From the NCBI GenBank assembly GCA_947073515.1, contig CAMTMC010000016.1, positions 1-49,927 on the forward strand: a DNA stretch of 49,927 nt. Direction: 5' to 3'. This document shows positions 25,221 to 35,309 of this stretch, one piece after another. The notes beneath the pieces were generated by a model. That model made no database searches, was not told the origin of the DNA, and saw only the letters and a list, made by a program, of their open reading frames with translations. The translations under genes were made by a program, and so were the position numbers. The first letter of the stretch is position 1. The number at the start of each line of letters is the position of its first letter. This stretch comes from an uncultured bacterium (GTDB lineage Bacteria > Bacillota > Clostridia > Oscillospirales > Oscillospiraceae).

Positions 25221-25479
25221 GGCTCCAGGGTGGAAATCACCTCTTGACGCAGGCCCAGCCCAAAGAGATAATAGGCGTTGGCCAGCTGGGCCAGGTAGCT
25301 CGACCACGCCTCCTCAAATTCCAGATAAAACCCCTTGCCCAGCCGCCCCGCCGCCTGGTCACTGAGGGCATGGAACCGCTCCTCCGTCTCCCGGAACTCC
25401 GGCGGGTGTCGCAGAAGGCGCAGACCTGTTCGGCCAGATCCGGGTTGTCCACAAAAAGGATTTTTAATGTGTTATTCAT
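25217..25479 (-). pseudogene. Frameshifted small gene (possibly DUF6809-like)
   Basis: From ATG 25479 (RBS AAAGGAG, 9 nt upstream) the frame reads MNNTLKILFVDNPDLAEQVC and then becomes Arg-rich nonsense after about residue 25. In another frame the remaining DNA reads RHPPEFRETEERFHALSDQ, continuing to EEAWSSYLAQLANAYYLFG and ending LRQEVISTLEP*, clearly protein-like. One frameshift near 25400-25410 joins them into an ~87-residue protein. Its layout resembles small DUF6809 proteins, at low confidence. Despite the break, the promoter is perfect. The 3' end overlaps the ecfT stop codon. A sequencing error is possible. Confidence 0.7.
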
Positions 25480-25511
25480 AGTAACAGCTCCTTTACGTGT
25501 AATTACTGTAT

Positions 25512-25539
25512 ATTATAGCGTGTTTTTTCTGTATGTCAA
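25512..25539 (-). promoter_or_regulatory. Consensus promoter of the frameshifted gene
   Basis: Minus strand TTGACA (25539-25534), 16 bp, TATAAT (25517-25512): both hexamers perfect. The box lies just upstream of the divergent XRE gene's start, so the XRE protein may repress it. Confidence 0.85.
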
Positions 25540-25556
25540 GCGTGTGAGGGATGATG

Positions 25557-25778
25557 ATGACTGCTTTTTCTGAACGGCTCAAACTATTGCGCCAGGAGAA
25601 CCGATATACACAGCGGGAAATGGCTGATACCTGCGGTATCAAGCTGCGTGGGTATCAGCAATACGAATACGGCCAAAATTATCCCACTGTCCTTGGTTTA
25701 ATTGAGATCGCCAAATTTTTCGATGTCAGCACCGACTATCTGCTGGGGCTGACTGACAAACGGGAAGTGAACCGGTAA
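25557..25778 (+). CDS. XRE family helix-turn-helix regulator
   Basis: 73 residues, a single HTH_3 domain: AFSERLKLLRQENRYTQREM, then GIKLRGYQQYEYGQNYPTV, followed by ISxxxFDVSTDYLLGL, the typical dimerisation end. Three consecutive ATG codons occur; the third (25557) has the best distance to GAGGG. It is divergent from the frameshifted gene and is lower in GC than its neighbours, suggesting a recent insertion between ecfT and truA. It probably autoregulates. Confidence 0.88.
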   Translation: MTAFSERLKLLRQENRYTQREMADTCGIKLRGYQQYEYGQNYPTVLGLIEIAKFFDVSTDYLLGLTDKREVNR

Positions 25779-25860
25779 CCGCCGGGCCCTATATGCGAAT
25801 CCGTCCTATTCAATCGGGCGGTGGGGCAGCAAAACAAAGCGGAATAGCAAGGATGTCGTT

Positions 25861-26613
25861 ATGGAACGCAATATCGCCTTAAAACTGATGTACAACGGCA
25901 CCGCCTACCACGGCTGGCAGGTGCAGAAAAACGCCGTGACCGTGGCGGAAACCCTGGAAAAAGCCCTGTCCACGGTGGTGTGCCACCCGGTGAAGTGTAC
26001 CGGCGCCGGCCGCACCGACGCCGGCGTCCACGCCGAGGTGTACATCGCCAATTTCCGCACCACCTCCACCATCCCCCGCGACCGGATCCCCCTGGCGGTC
26101 AACACCCGCCTGCCCGACGACATCGTGGTGGTAAAGGCCACCCAGGTGCCGGACAGCTTCAACGCCATCGGCTCCTGCCAGCGCAAGGAGTACACCTACC
26201 GGATCTACAACTCCCGGCTGGGCAACCCGTTTTATGTCAACCGGGCCTGGTTCTACCCCAAAAAGCTGGACGAGGCCGTTATGGCCCGGGCGGCGGAACA
26301 ATTTGTGGGCACCCACGACTTCCGGGCGGTGCGCTCCGTGGGGACCGAGACAAAAACCACCGTGCGGACGGTGTACTACTTCGACATATCCCGCTCCGGG
26401 GATTTGATAGAGTGTAAGGTGTGCGCCAACGGCTTCCTCTACAACATGGTACGGGCCATGGTGGGCACCATCGTCTACGCCTCCGACGGCAAGCTCTCCC
26501 CGGAGGACATCCCCCACATTCTAAGCTCCGGCAACCGCACCCTGGCCGGGCCCACCGTTCCCCCGGGGGGGCTGTACATGACCCGGCTGTGGTATGAGGA
26601 GGACGTGATGTAG
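25861..26613 (+). CDS. truA: tRNA pseudouridine(38-40) synthase TruA
   Basis: 250 residues, usual length. The catalytic Asp is in GAGRTDAGVHA (residues about 49-59); other TruA motifs are YNGTAYHGWQVQKN, RKEYTYRIYNS, GTHDFRAVRSVG and GFLYNMVRAMVGTI. It makes pseudouridine at positions 38-40 of tRNA anticodon stems. AAGGATG lies 9-10 nt upstream of the ATG. It is close to and probably co-transcribed with the DUF5711 gene (28 nt). Confidence 0.98.
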   Translation: MERNIALKLMYNGTAYHGWQVQKNAVTVAETLEKALSTVVCHPVKCTGAGRTDAGVHAEVYIANFRTTSTIPRDRIPLAVNTRLPDDIVVVKATQVPDSFNAIGSCQRKEYTYRIYNSRLGNPFYVNRAWFYPKKLDEAVMARAAEQFVGTHDFRAVRSVGTETKTTVRTVYYFDISRSGDLIECKVCANGFLYNMVRAMVGTIVYASDGKLSPEDIPHILSSGNRTLAGPTVPPGGLYMTRLWYEEDVM

Positions 26614-26641
26614 CCTCCCTTGGAGCCGATAAGGAATTGCT

Positions 26642-27811
26642 ATGAACGAGAAGAAGGCCGTTAAGGCCCCGAAAAAACAGAATTTTTTTGTCCGGCTGCT
26701 GACCCTGCTGGCCACCGCCGCCCTGGTACTGGGGGCCCTGCTGCTGGTGGTGTACCGGGACCAGCTGAACCTGGACGCCCTGCGGCGGTGGATGGCTTAC
26801 CGGGACCTGGAGACCAGCCCCACCGGTGAGGCCGCCCCCTTCACCCACGCCGGGGGGGACCAGATGTCGGTGGCCTATCTGGACACGGGCATCCTCACCG
26901 CCTCCTCCGCCGGGGCCCACTACTACTCCTTCACCGGCCAGCAGTACGCCGAACAGGTGCTCTCCCTGGAGCACCCGGTGCTCACCGCCTCCCGGAAGAC
27001 CGGCGTGGTGTATGACGCCGGGGGCAGCTCCCTGTTCCTGTACCGGGCCGGGTCGGAGTCCCCCGCCCTCACCCTGGAGGGCGGGGCAGGCCTGCTGTCC
27101 GCCCGGCCCAACGACACGGGCTGGCTGGCGGTCACCGCCCAGCAGAGCGGCTACAAGGGGGCGGTCACTGTCTACGACTCCTTTGGGGAGAAGGTCATCC
27201 AGATCAGCCTGTCCTCCACCTTTGTGGTGGACGCCGCCCTCTCCCCCGACTGCCGGACCGTGGCCGTGGCCACCATGGGCCAGGAGGGGGGGGCGTTCTT
27301 CAGCCGCCTGCTGTTCTTCCCGGTGAACCGGGAGGAGCCCTCCGCCCAGGTGGACCTGGGCTCCACGGTGGTGCTGGACCTGGACTATGAGCAGGACCGG
27401 GTCTGGGTGCTGGGGGAGGACCGGGTGGTCTCCGCCGCCCCGGACGGCAGCGAGAGCGCCACCTACCACCTGGGCCGCAGCTACCTGAAGGGGTGCTCCT
27501 TCGGAGGGGACGGCTTCGCCCTGGTGCTCACCAGCCGGTACCGCATGGGCAGCGCCACCCAGGCCCTGGTCATCGACGCCTCCGGCCAGGCCGCCTATAC
27601 TCTGAGCCTGTCCGGCCAGGTGCTGGACCTGTCCGCCGCCGGGAACTACTGCGCCCTGCTCACCGGCGGGGGGCTGACCATCTATACCAGCGATCTAGAG
27701 CCCTACGCCGCCCTGGAGGCCACCCAGGGCGCCCGGCACGTGGCCCTGTCCCCCAACGGCTCCGCCCTGCTGGCCAACAGCCAGCAGGCCTGGCTGTACA
27801 TCCCCCAGTAG
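26642..27811 (+). CDS. DUF5711 family membrane-anchored beta-propeller protein
   Basis: 389 residues. A short basic cytoplasmic N-terminus, one transmembrane helix (residues about 20-42: LLTLLATAALVLGALLLVVY), then an extracytoplasmic repeat domain of short beta blades (VAYLDTGILTASSAGAHYYS, then VYDAGGSSLFLYRA, ALSPDCRTVAVATMG). This matches DUF5711, a clostridial family of unknown function commonly next to cvpA and clp genes. Its stop codon TAG is the first part of a palindromic repeat. Confidence 0.82.
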   Translation: MNEKKAVKAPKKQNFFVRLLTLLATAALVLGALLLVVYRDQLNLDALRRWMAYRDLETSPTGEAAPFTHAGGDQMSVAYLDTGILTASSAGAHYYSFTGQQYAEQVLSLEHPVLTASRKTGVVYDAGGSSLFLYRAGSESPALTLEGGAGLLSARPNDTGWLAVTAQQSGYKGAVTVYDSFGEKVIQISLSSTFVVDAALSPDCRTVAVATMGQEGGAFFSRLLFFPVNREEPSAQVDLGSTVVLDLDYEQDRVWVLGEDRVVSAAPDGSESATYHLGRSYLKGCSFGGDGFALVLTSRYRMGSATQALVIDASGQAAYTLSLSGQVLDLSAAGNYCALLTGGGLTIYTSDLEPYAALEATQGARHVALSPNGSALLANSQQAWLYIPQ

Positions 27812-27831
27812 GGGCGGATATCATCCGCCCG
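27809..27831. repeat. Palindromic repeat at the DUF5711 stop codon
   Basis: TAGGGGCGGAT / ATC / ATCCGCCC: the stem is GGGCGGAT with ATCCGCCC. TAG 27809-27811 is the stop codon. Confidence 0.85.
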
Positions 27832-27881
27832 CCCTCATAACCACCACAGGCGGCCCAGGCCGCCCACATAAGGAGGATTCC

Positions 27882-28577
27882 ATGGAGTATCTCATCTATG
27901 ACATCGCCGTCGCCGCCGTGCTGGCCCTCTTCGCCTGGCTGGGCTGGCGGAAGGGGTTTGTTCTCACCCTGTGCTCCCTGCTGGCCGTCTTTGTGGCCCT
28001 CATCGGGGCCTCCATCCTGTCCGGCGCCCTGGCCGAGCCGGCGGCCAAGGCGGTGGAGCCCATCGTGGCCGCGCGGATCCAGGAATCCCTCTCCCAGGCG
28101 ATTCAAAACACCGACTTTATCGCCGCCAACGGCGGGGTGGCCCAGTCGCCGGAGGAGATCGCCCTGTCCGGCGTCATCCAGCATCTGGAGGGGTCCAAAC
28201 TGTTCCAGGGCTTCGCCGGCGCCTTCCAGAAGGCGGTGGAGAACGGCGTGGCGGAGGTCACCGCCAGCGCCGCCCAGGCCCTGGCCCACTTTATGGCGGT
28301 GCAGATCGCCCGGATCGTGATCTTTGTCCTGGCCTTCTTCGCCGTCCTCATCGCCTGGAACATCCTCAGCCGGGCCCTGGACCTGGTGGCGAAGCTGCCG
28401 GTGCTCAGCGCCGTCAACCACTGGGCCGGCGGGGCCATCGGCCTGGTGAAGGGGGCGCTTGTGGTATACATCGCCCTGTGGCTGCTCCGGGACAGCTACA
28501 TCCCCCCCGCGGCGGTGGAGGGGAGCAAGCTCCTCCATCTCTTCTCCACGGTGAACCCCCTGTCCTTTTTCCTGTAA
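27882..28577 (+). CDS. CvpA family membrane protein
   Basis: 231 residues. Four hydrophobic helices in the CvpA pattern: IYDIAVAAVLALFAWLGWRKG at the N-terminus and, near residue 145-215, IVIFVLAFFAVLIAWNILSR and AVNHWAGGAIGLVKGALVVY. A periplasmic-like loop of ~70 residues lies between helices 2 and 3. The family was first linked to colicin V production in E. coli; in Gram-positives the role is unclear. RBS AAGGAGG lies 6 nt upstream. It is likely in one operon with truA and the DUF5711 gene. Confidence 0.88.
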   Translation: MEYLIYDIAVAAVLALFAWLGWRKGFVLTLCSLLAVFVALIGASILSGALAEPAAKAVEPIVAARIQESLSQAIQNTDFIAANGGVAQSPEEIALSGVIQHLEGSKLFQGFAGAFQKAVENGVAEVTASAAQALAHFMAVQIARIVIFVLAFFAVLIAWNILSRALDLVAKLPVLSAVNHWAGGAIGLVKGALVVYIALWLLRDSYIPPAAVEGSKLLHLFSTVNPLSFFL

Positions 28578-28672
28578 AGGCTTTATTTCTCAGGCGAAAG
28601 TTCATCACCAGTTCATAATTGTGGTGTAACATCTCCCCAAACGTGGACTTTTCCTGAAAGGAGCGTATTGAT

Positions 28673-30970
<2,298 letters not shown>

Positions 30971-30978
30971 GCGCAATT

Positions 30979-31015
30979 AAAACAGCGGCACATGGCTTTC
31001 ATGTGCCGCTGTTTT
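30979..31015 (+). terminator. Terminator of the clpC-like gene
   Basis: A 16-bp perfect stem, AAAACAGCGGCACATG / CATGTGCCGCTGTTTT, with 5-nt loop. Confidence 0.9.
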
Positions 31016-31020
31016 CACAG

Positions 31021-31080
31021 GGGGGAAAAGAAGCGGAACATCGACCAGGTGGAACAGAACTGGGCGGACTACACGCTATA
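31021..31080 (+). pseudogene. Orphan C-terminal coding fragment
   Basis: In one frame the bases after the clp terminator read GEKKRNIDQVEQNWADYTL followed by TAA. No start codon or RBS precedes it. It looks like the last 19 codons of a deleted gene, but it is short enough to be chance. Confidence 0.3.
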
Positions 31081-31088
31081 AAACCATA

Positions 31089-31114
31089 AACCCCCCGGCC
31101 CAGAGGCCGGGGGG
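31089..31114 (-). terminator. Terminator of the rubrerythrin gene
   Basis: A stem of six C-G pairs plus GGCC/GGCC around CAGA, followed on the minus strand by TTTATGGTTTTAT. Confidence 0.85.
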
Positions 31115-31120
31115 TATCGC

Positions 31121-31657
31121 TTAGTAATTGTCCGCCTTCAGCTGGAAATAGGCCTGGGGATGGTCGCACACGGGGCAGACCTCCGGGGCCTGTTTCCCTA
31201 CGTGGATATGGCCGCAGTTGGAGCACTGCCAGATCATGTCCCCCTCCCGGGAGAAGACCAGGCCGCCCTCCACATTGGCCAGCAGCTTGCGGTAGCGCTC
31301 CTCGTGCTCCTTCTCGATCTTGCCCACCTCCTCAAAGAGGAAGGCGATATGGTCAAAGCCCTCGGCCCTGGCCTCCTTGGCCATGGTGGCGTACATGTCG
31401 GTCCACTCGTAGTTCTCCCCCTCGGCGGCGGCCTTCAGGTTCTCGGCGGTGGTGCCGATGCCCTGGAGCAGCTTGAACCAGATTTTGGCGTGCTCCTTCT
31501 CATTGGCGGCGGTCTCCTCAAAGATGGCGGCGATCTGGACGTACCCCTCCTTCTTGGCCTTGGAGGCGAAGTAGGTGTACTTGTTCCGGGCCTGGCTCTC
31601 CCCGGCGAAGGCGGCGAGCAGGTTCTGTTCGGTCTTGCTTCCCTTCAGTTCAGGCAT
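31121..31657 (-). CDS. rbr: Rubrerythrin
   Basis: 178 residues. A four-helix bundle with diiron ligands ([49 protein letters not shown]), then a C-terminal rubredoxin-like domain with CSNCG and CPVC binding one iron. It reduces hydrogen peroxide in anaerobes, with electrons from rubredoxin or NADH systems. I chose the ATG at 31657 ([12 protein letters not shown]) because GTGAGGA lies 8 nt upstream; an ATG at 31678 lacks a fitting RBS. It is transcribed alone from a perfect promoter. Confidence 0.97.
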   Translation of the reverse strand: MPELKGSKTEQNLLAAFAGESQARNKYTYFASKAKKEGYVQIAAIFEETAANEKEHAKIWFKLLQGIGTTAENLKAAAEGENYEWTDMYATMAKEARAEGFDHIAFLFEEVGKIEKEHEERYRKLLANVEGGLVFSREGDMIWQCSNCGHIHVGKQAPEVCPVCDHPQAYFQLKADNY

Positions 31658-31714
31658 GGGCGTGTTCCTCACTTTCATGATTTTAATATAAGTAGTTCCT
31701 GTTAACTTTTTCCT

Positions 31715-31743
31715 ATTATAGCGGTAAAATTTCCCGTTGTCAA
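31715..31743 (-). promoter_or_regulatory. Perfect consensus promoter of rubrerythrin
   Basis: Minus strand TTGACA (31743-31738), 17 bp, TATAAT (31720-31715). There is no obvious PerR box inside the spacer. Confidence 0.9.
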
Positions 31744-31826
31744 CAGCCCCGGGAAAAAATCATCCCCCGCCCCCGCCGGGCGGCCGGCCCGTCCCTTTTT
31801 TCGTCATCTTTTCCCCCCTTTCCCCC

Positions 31827-31855
31827 TTGCCACTGGAGGGAAAAAGCGGTATAAT
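31827..31855 (+). promoter_or_regulatory. Promoter of purA
   Basis: TTGCCA (31827-31832), 17 bp, TATAAT (31850-31855). The leader is about 67 nt. Confidence 0.85.
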
Positions 31856-31928
31856 ATCCCCGTTGCGTTGCGGGCCGGATAAGGCAAACCCGCCGAGGTT
31901 GCGAATCCCGGCCCCCGGAGGTAACACT

Positions 31929-33224
31929 ATGGTAAAAGCGATCGTGGGCGCCAACTGGGGCGACGAGGGCAAGGGCAAGATCACCGATATGCTGGCTGAA
32001 CAGTCCGACGTGGTCATCCGCTTCCAGGGCGGGGCCAACGCCGGCCACACCATCATCAACGGGTACGGCCGCTTCGCCCTGCACATCCTCCCCTCCGGCA
32101 TCTTCTACCCCCACATCACCAACATCATCGGCAACGGCGTGGCGGTGGACGCGGCCAAGCTGGTGGACGAGCTGGAGGGCATTGTGGCCCAGGGGGTCCC
32201 CGCCCCCAGGCTCATCGTGTCTGAGCGGGCCCAGCTGCTCATGCCCTACCACACGCTCCAGGACGCCTATGAGGAGGAGCGCCTGGGCGGCAGGGCCTTC
32301 GGCTCCACCAAGAGCGGCATTGCCCCCTTCTACTCCGACAAGTACGCCAAGACCGGCATCCAGATTTGCGACCTGTTCCACGAGGACCGGCTGGGGGAGC
32401 GCCTCACCGCCGCCCTGGCCATCAAGAACGTGCTGTTTGAGCACCTGTACCACAAGCCCGCCCTGAAGGCGGACGAGCTGATGGACCAGCTGCTGGCCCT
32501 GCGGGAGCGCCTGCGCCCCTACGTGGGGGACGCGGTGGGCTTCGTCCACCAGGCCCTGAAGGAGGACAAGACCATCCTGCTGGAGGGCCAGCTGGGCTCC
32601 ATGAAGGACCCGGACCTGGGCATCTTCCCCATGACCACCTCCTCCCACACCCTGGCCGGCTTCGGCTGCGTGGGGGCGGCCGTCCCCCCCACTTCAGTGA
32701 AGGACGTGATCTGCGTCACCAAGGCCTACTCCTCCAACGTGGGCTCCCAGACCGAGCCCTTTGTCAGCGAGATCACCGGCCAGGCCGGGGACGAGTTGCG
32801 CCGCCGGGGGGGCGACAAGGGCGAGTTCGGCGCCACCACCGGCCGGCCCCGCCGGGTGGGCTGGTTCGACACCGTGGCCACCAAGTACGGCTGCATGGTC
32901 CAGGGCGCCACCCAGGTGGCCCTCACCTGTCTGGACGTGATGGGCTATCTGGACGAGATCCCCGTGTGTACCGGCTATGAGATTGACGGGAAGGTCACCG
33001 ACGTCTTCCCCACCACCCCCGACCTGCTCCGGGCCAAGCCTGTCCTCACCACCCTGCCCGGCTGGAAGAGCGACATCCGGGGCTGTACCGACTACCAGTC
33101 CCTGCCCGAAAACGCCCGGGCCTACGTGGACTTCCTGGAGGAACACATCGGGCACCCCATCACCATGGTGTCCTCCGGCCCCCGGCGGGAGGAGATGACC
33201 TACCGGGCCACCAAGCTGGCTTAA
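31929..33224 (+). CDS. purA: Adenylosuccinate synthetase
   Basis: 431 residues, standard length. GANWGDEGKGKITDML is the GTP/IMP-binding P-loop with catalytic Asp; GGANAGHTI carries the catalytic His; further motifs are STKSGIAPFYSDKYAK, LEGQLGSMKDPDLG and GEFGATTGRPRRVGWFD. It converts IMP, Asp and GTP to adenylosuccinate in AMP synthesis. ATG 31929 follows CGGAGG. In the motif GQG(A)xxLD, QLGSMKDPDLG is a slight variant of the common form GAQGTLLDIDHG. Confidence 0.96.
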   Translation: MVKAIVGANWGDEGKGKITDMLAEQSDVVIRFQGGANAGHTIINGYGRFALHILPSGIFYPHITNIIGNGVAVDAAKLVDELEGIVAQGVPAPRLIVSERAQLLMPYHTLQDAYEEERLGGRAFGSTKSGIAPFYSDKYAKTGIQICDLFHEDRLGERLTAALAIKNVLFEHLYHKPALKADELMDQLLALRERLRPYVGDAVGFVHQALKEDKTILLEGQLGSMKDPDLGIFPMTTSSHTLAGFGCVGAAVPPTSVKDVICVTKAYSSNVGSQTEPFVSEITGQAGDELRRRGGDKGEFGATTGRPRRVGWFDTVATKYGCMVQGATQVALTCLDVMGYLDEIPVCTGYEIDGKVTDVFPTTPDLLRAKPVLTTLPGWKSDIRGCTDYQSLPENARAYVDFLEEHIGHPITMVSSGPRREEMTYRATKLA

Positions 33225-33230
33225 CCAATC

Positions 33231-33268
33231 CCACGCCGGGCGCCGCGCAGCGGCGTCCGGCGTCCATG
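33231..33268. repeat. GC hairpin after purA
   Basis: ACGCCGG-GCGCCGC pairs with GCGGCGT-CCGGCGT around a short loop. There is no T-run, so it is at best a weak terminator before the S41 protease gene. Confidence 0.5.
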
Positions 33269-33314
33269 CTTCCTTCCGGAAGGGGAAGGAACCCGTTTGA
33301 ACAAGGAGAAACCA

Positions 33315-35186
33315 ATGAAAAAACACCTCGCCCGCCTGCTGGCCCTGGCCCTGACCGCCGCCCTGGCCCTCACCCCCGCCGCCGCCCTGGAGCTGGAGGG
33401 CGCCAAGGCCCTGCTGGCGGAGTACTACTTCCAGGAAATCCCCGCCGAGACCCTGGCCCTGGACGACCTGGAGGCGCTGCTGGACGCCCTGGGCGACCCC
33501 TACACCTTCTATATGGACCTGGAGCAGATCCATCAGCACGACCAGTCTGTGGACGGCCCCGTCCGGGTGGGGGTGGGCATCACCGTCCAGTCCGCCTATG
33601 ACGGGGGGTACCGGATCACCGCCGTGGCGCCCGGCGGCCCCGCCGGGGAGGCGGGGGTCCTCCCCGGGGACCTGCTCACCGCCGTGGACGGCGTCCCCCT
33701 CTCCCCGGAGGTGGACCCGGTGTCCCTGGTCCCCGGCGAGGAGGGCACAACCACCACCCTCACCGTCCTCCGGGCGGGCAAAAAGCTGCAGTTCCATGTC
33801 ACCCGCCGGAAAATCATCCTGCCCATCGTCACCTACGCCCTCCGGGGCGACGCCGCCTATATCGACTGCGACAGCTTCGGGGCCTCCACCGCCCCGGTGA
33901 TGGAGCAAGCCCTGGCGGAGCTGGGGGAGGCCGCCAGCCTTTTCCTGGTGGACCTGCGGGACAACTCCGGCGGCACTGACGCCGCCTGCGCCCAGTCCGC
34001 CGGGCTGTTCATTGGCGGCGGCCCCGTCCTCTACTTCCGGGACCGGGACGGCGGCTACCGGCGGCAGTCCCTCCCCGCCTCCTACCCCGACCTGACGGAC
34101 AAGCCCGCCATCCTCCTCACCAACGAGAACTCCGCCAGCGCCGCCGAGCTGTTCGCCGGCGTCATCCGGGACTACGGGGCGGGCATCTCCCTGGGCCAGC
34201 GCACCTACGGCAAGGGGGTGGCCCAGCGGATTTTCGACGCCCAGTCCCACCCCGGCCTGTTCCAGGAGGGGGAGGCCCTCCGGGTGACCACCTCCCGGTT
34301 CTTCTCCCCCGCCGGGACCTCCAACCATATCGTGGGGGTGCTGCCCACCCTGGTGATCTCCCCGGGACACACGGAACAGGCCGCCCTGCTGCTGTCCTGC
34401 CCCCCCTCCGATTTCCCGGAGCACCACCTGCGGCTGGAGCTGGCCGGACAGAGCTTTTTTGTGGATCTGAGCACCGCCCTGGAGCAGGAGAACCGCCCCG
34501 CCCTCACCGAGCTGCTGGAGGCCCTGCCCCCCTCGGCGGTGGTTCAACACAGTACAGGCCAGGACTGGACGGAGTGCCCGCCCGTCTCCCCCGCCGCCCT
34601 GGCGGAGGAGCTGGGGCTGGAGGGCTTCTCCCCCCGGGCCTACCCCGGCGCGGAGGACAGCCCCTACCGCCGGGAGCTGGACACCCTGGCCGCCTACCGG
34701 CTGCTGCCCAACCTGGGGGAGGAGTTCCTCCCCCGGCAGGAGATGACCCGGGCGGAGTTCGCCACCCTGCTCACCGTGGCCCTGAACCCCTACTACGGCC
34801 CCGGCGGCCAGTTCCTCGACGTGCCCGAGGGCTACTACTACGCCGGGCCCATCCACGCCGTGACCGGCCTGGGCCTGCTGTCCGGGTACGGGGACGGCTC
34901 CTTCCGGCCGGAGGCCCCCCTGGCCTATGAGCAGCTGGTGTGTACCCTGGCTAACCTGGCCGCCTGGGCCAACATGGACGCCTACGACCTGGCCGCCGCC
35001 GGCCCGGAGGAGGCCGCGCTGGAGCAATACACCCCCTTCCCCGCCTGGGCCCGGCCCTCCGCCTGGCTGCTGGGGGAGCTGAACCTGCTCCTCCCCGGCC
35101 TGGAGCCCGGACAGGCCGTCACCCGGGAGGAGGCCGCCGCCCTCACGTGCCGCCTGCTGGAGCGGATCGGGCTGATCTGGGGGTAA
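33315..35186 (+). CDS. S41 (C-terminal processing) peptidase with PDZ and SLH domains
   Basis: 623 residues. Signal peptide (residues 1-25, LLALALTAALALTPAAA). A PDZ-like domain covers about residues 75-165 (GVGITVQSAYDGGYRITAV, GPAGEAGVLPGDLLTAVDG). The S41 core has LVDLRDNSGGTDAACAQS, catalytic Ser in NENSASAAELFAG and Lys in GQRTYGKGVAQ. The last ~150 residues contain SLH-like repeats (MTRAEFATLLTVAL, YYAGPIHAVTGLGLLSGYG, GDGSFRPEAPLAYEQL) that bind cell-wall polymers. It should be a wall-anchored processing protease. ATG 33315 has AAGGAG upstream; TTG 33297 was rejected. Confidence 0.92.
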   Translation: MKKHLARLLALALTAALALTPAAALELEGAKALLAEYYFQEIPAETLALDDLEALLDALGDPYTFYMDLEQIHQHDQSVDGPVRVGVGITVQSAYDGGYRITAVAPGGPAGEAGVLPGDLLTAVDGVPLSPEVDPVSLVPGEEGTTTTLTVLRAGKKLQFHVTRRKIILPIVTYALRGDAAYIDCDSFGASTAPVMEQALAELGEAASLFLVDLRDNSGGTDAACAQSAGLFIGGGPVLYFRDRDGGYRRQSLPASYPDLTDKPAILLTNENSASAAELFAGVIRDYGAGISLGQRTYGKGVAQRIFDAQSHPGLFQEGEALRVTTSRFFSPAGTSNHIVGVLPTLVISPGHTEQAALLLSCPPSDFPEHHLRLELAGQSFFVDLSTALEQENRPALTELLEALPPSAVVQHSTGQDWTECPPVSPAALAEELGLEGFSPRAYPGAEDSPYRRELDTLAAYRLLPNLGEEFLPRQEMTRAEFATLLTVALNPYYGPGGQFLDVPEGYYYAGPIHAVTGLGLLSGYGDGSFRPEAPLAYEQLVCTLANLAAWANMDAYDLAAAGPEEAALEQYTPFPAWARPSAWLLGELNLLLPGLEPGQAVTREEAAALTCRLLERIGLIWG

Positions 35187-35189
35187 CGC

Positions 35190-35240
35190 TGTTCTTTTCT
35201 TTTTTGAAAAAAAGAAAAGAACCAAAAGAAAAAACTTCTG
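35190..35240. repeat. AT-rich hairpin repeat (hairpin + CCAAAAGAAA tail)
   Basis: GTTCTTTTCTTTTTT / AAAAAAGAAAAGAAC forms a nearly perfect stem (35190-35222), followed by CAAAAGAAAAAACTT. The same layout, hairpin then CCAAA/CGACAAAGAA plus ACTT, occurs at 42608-42652 and inside the two long elements near 43109 and 44639. It probably terminates the S41 protease transcript. Confidence 0.65.
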
Positions 35241-35309
35241 GAAAAACTGCGTTTTTCCTCCTGTTTTTCCTGTACGCTAGGAGCAAAATGAAGAAAGGAC
35301 CTGACAACA

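Noticed and set aside
28600-28620. CtsR-like operator before the clpC-like gene
   Set aside because: Only a direct repeat AGTTCAT was found; it does not match the CtsR heptad repeat GGTCAAA.
31021-31080. Small gene after the clpC-like gene
   Set aside because: No start codon or RBS. Kept only as a low-confidence fragment.
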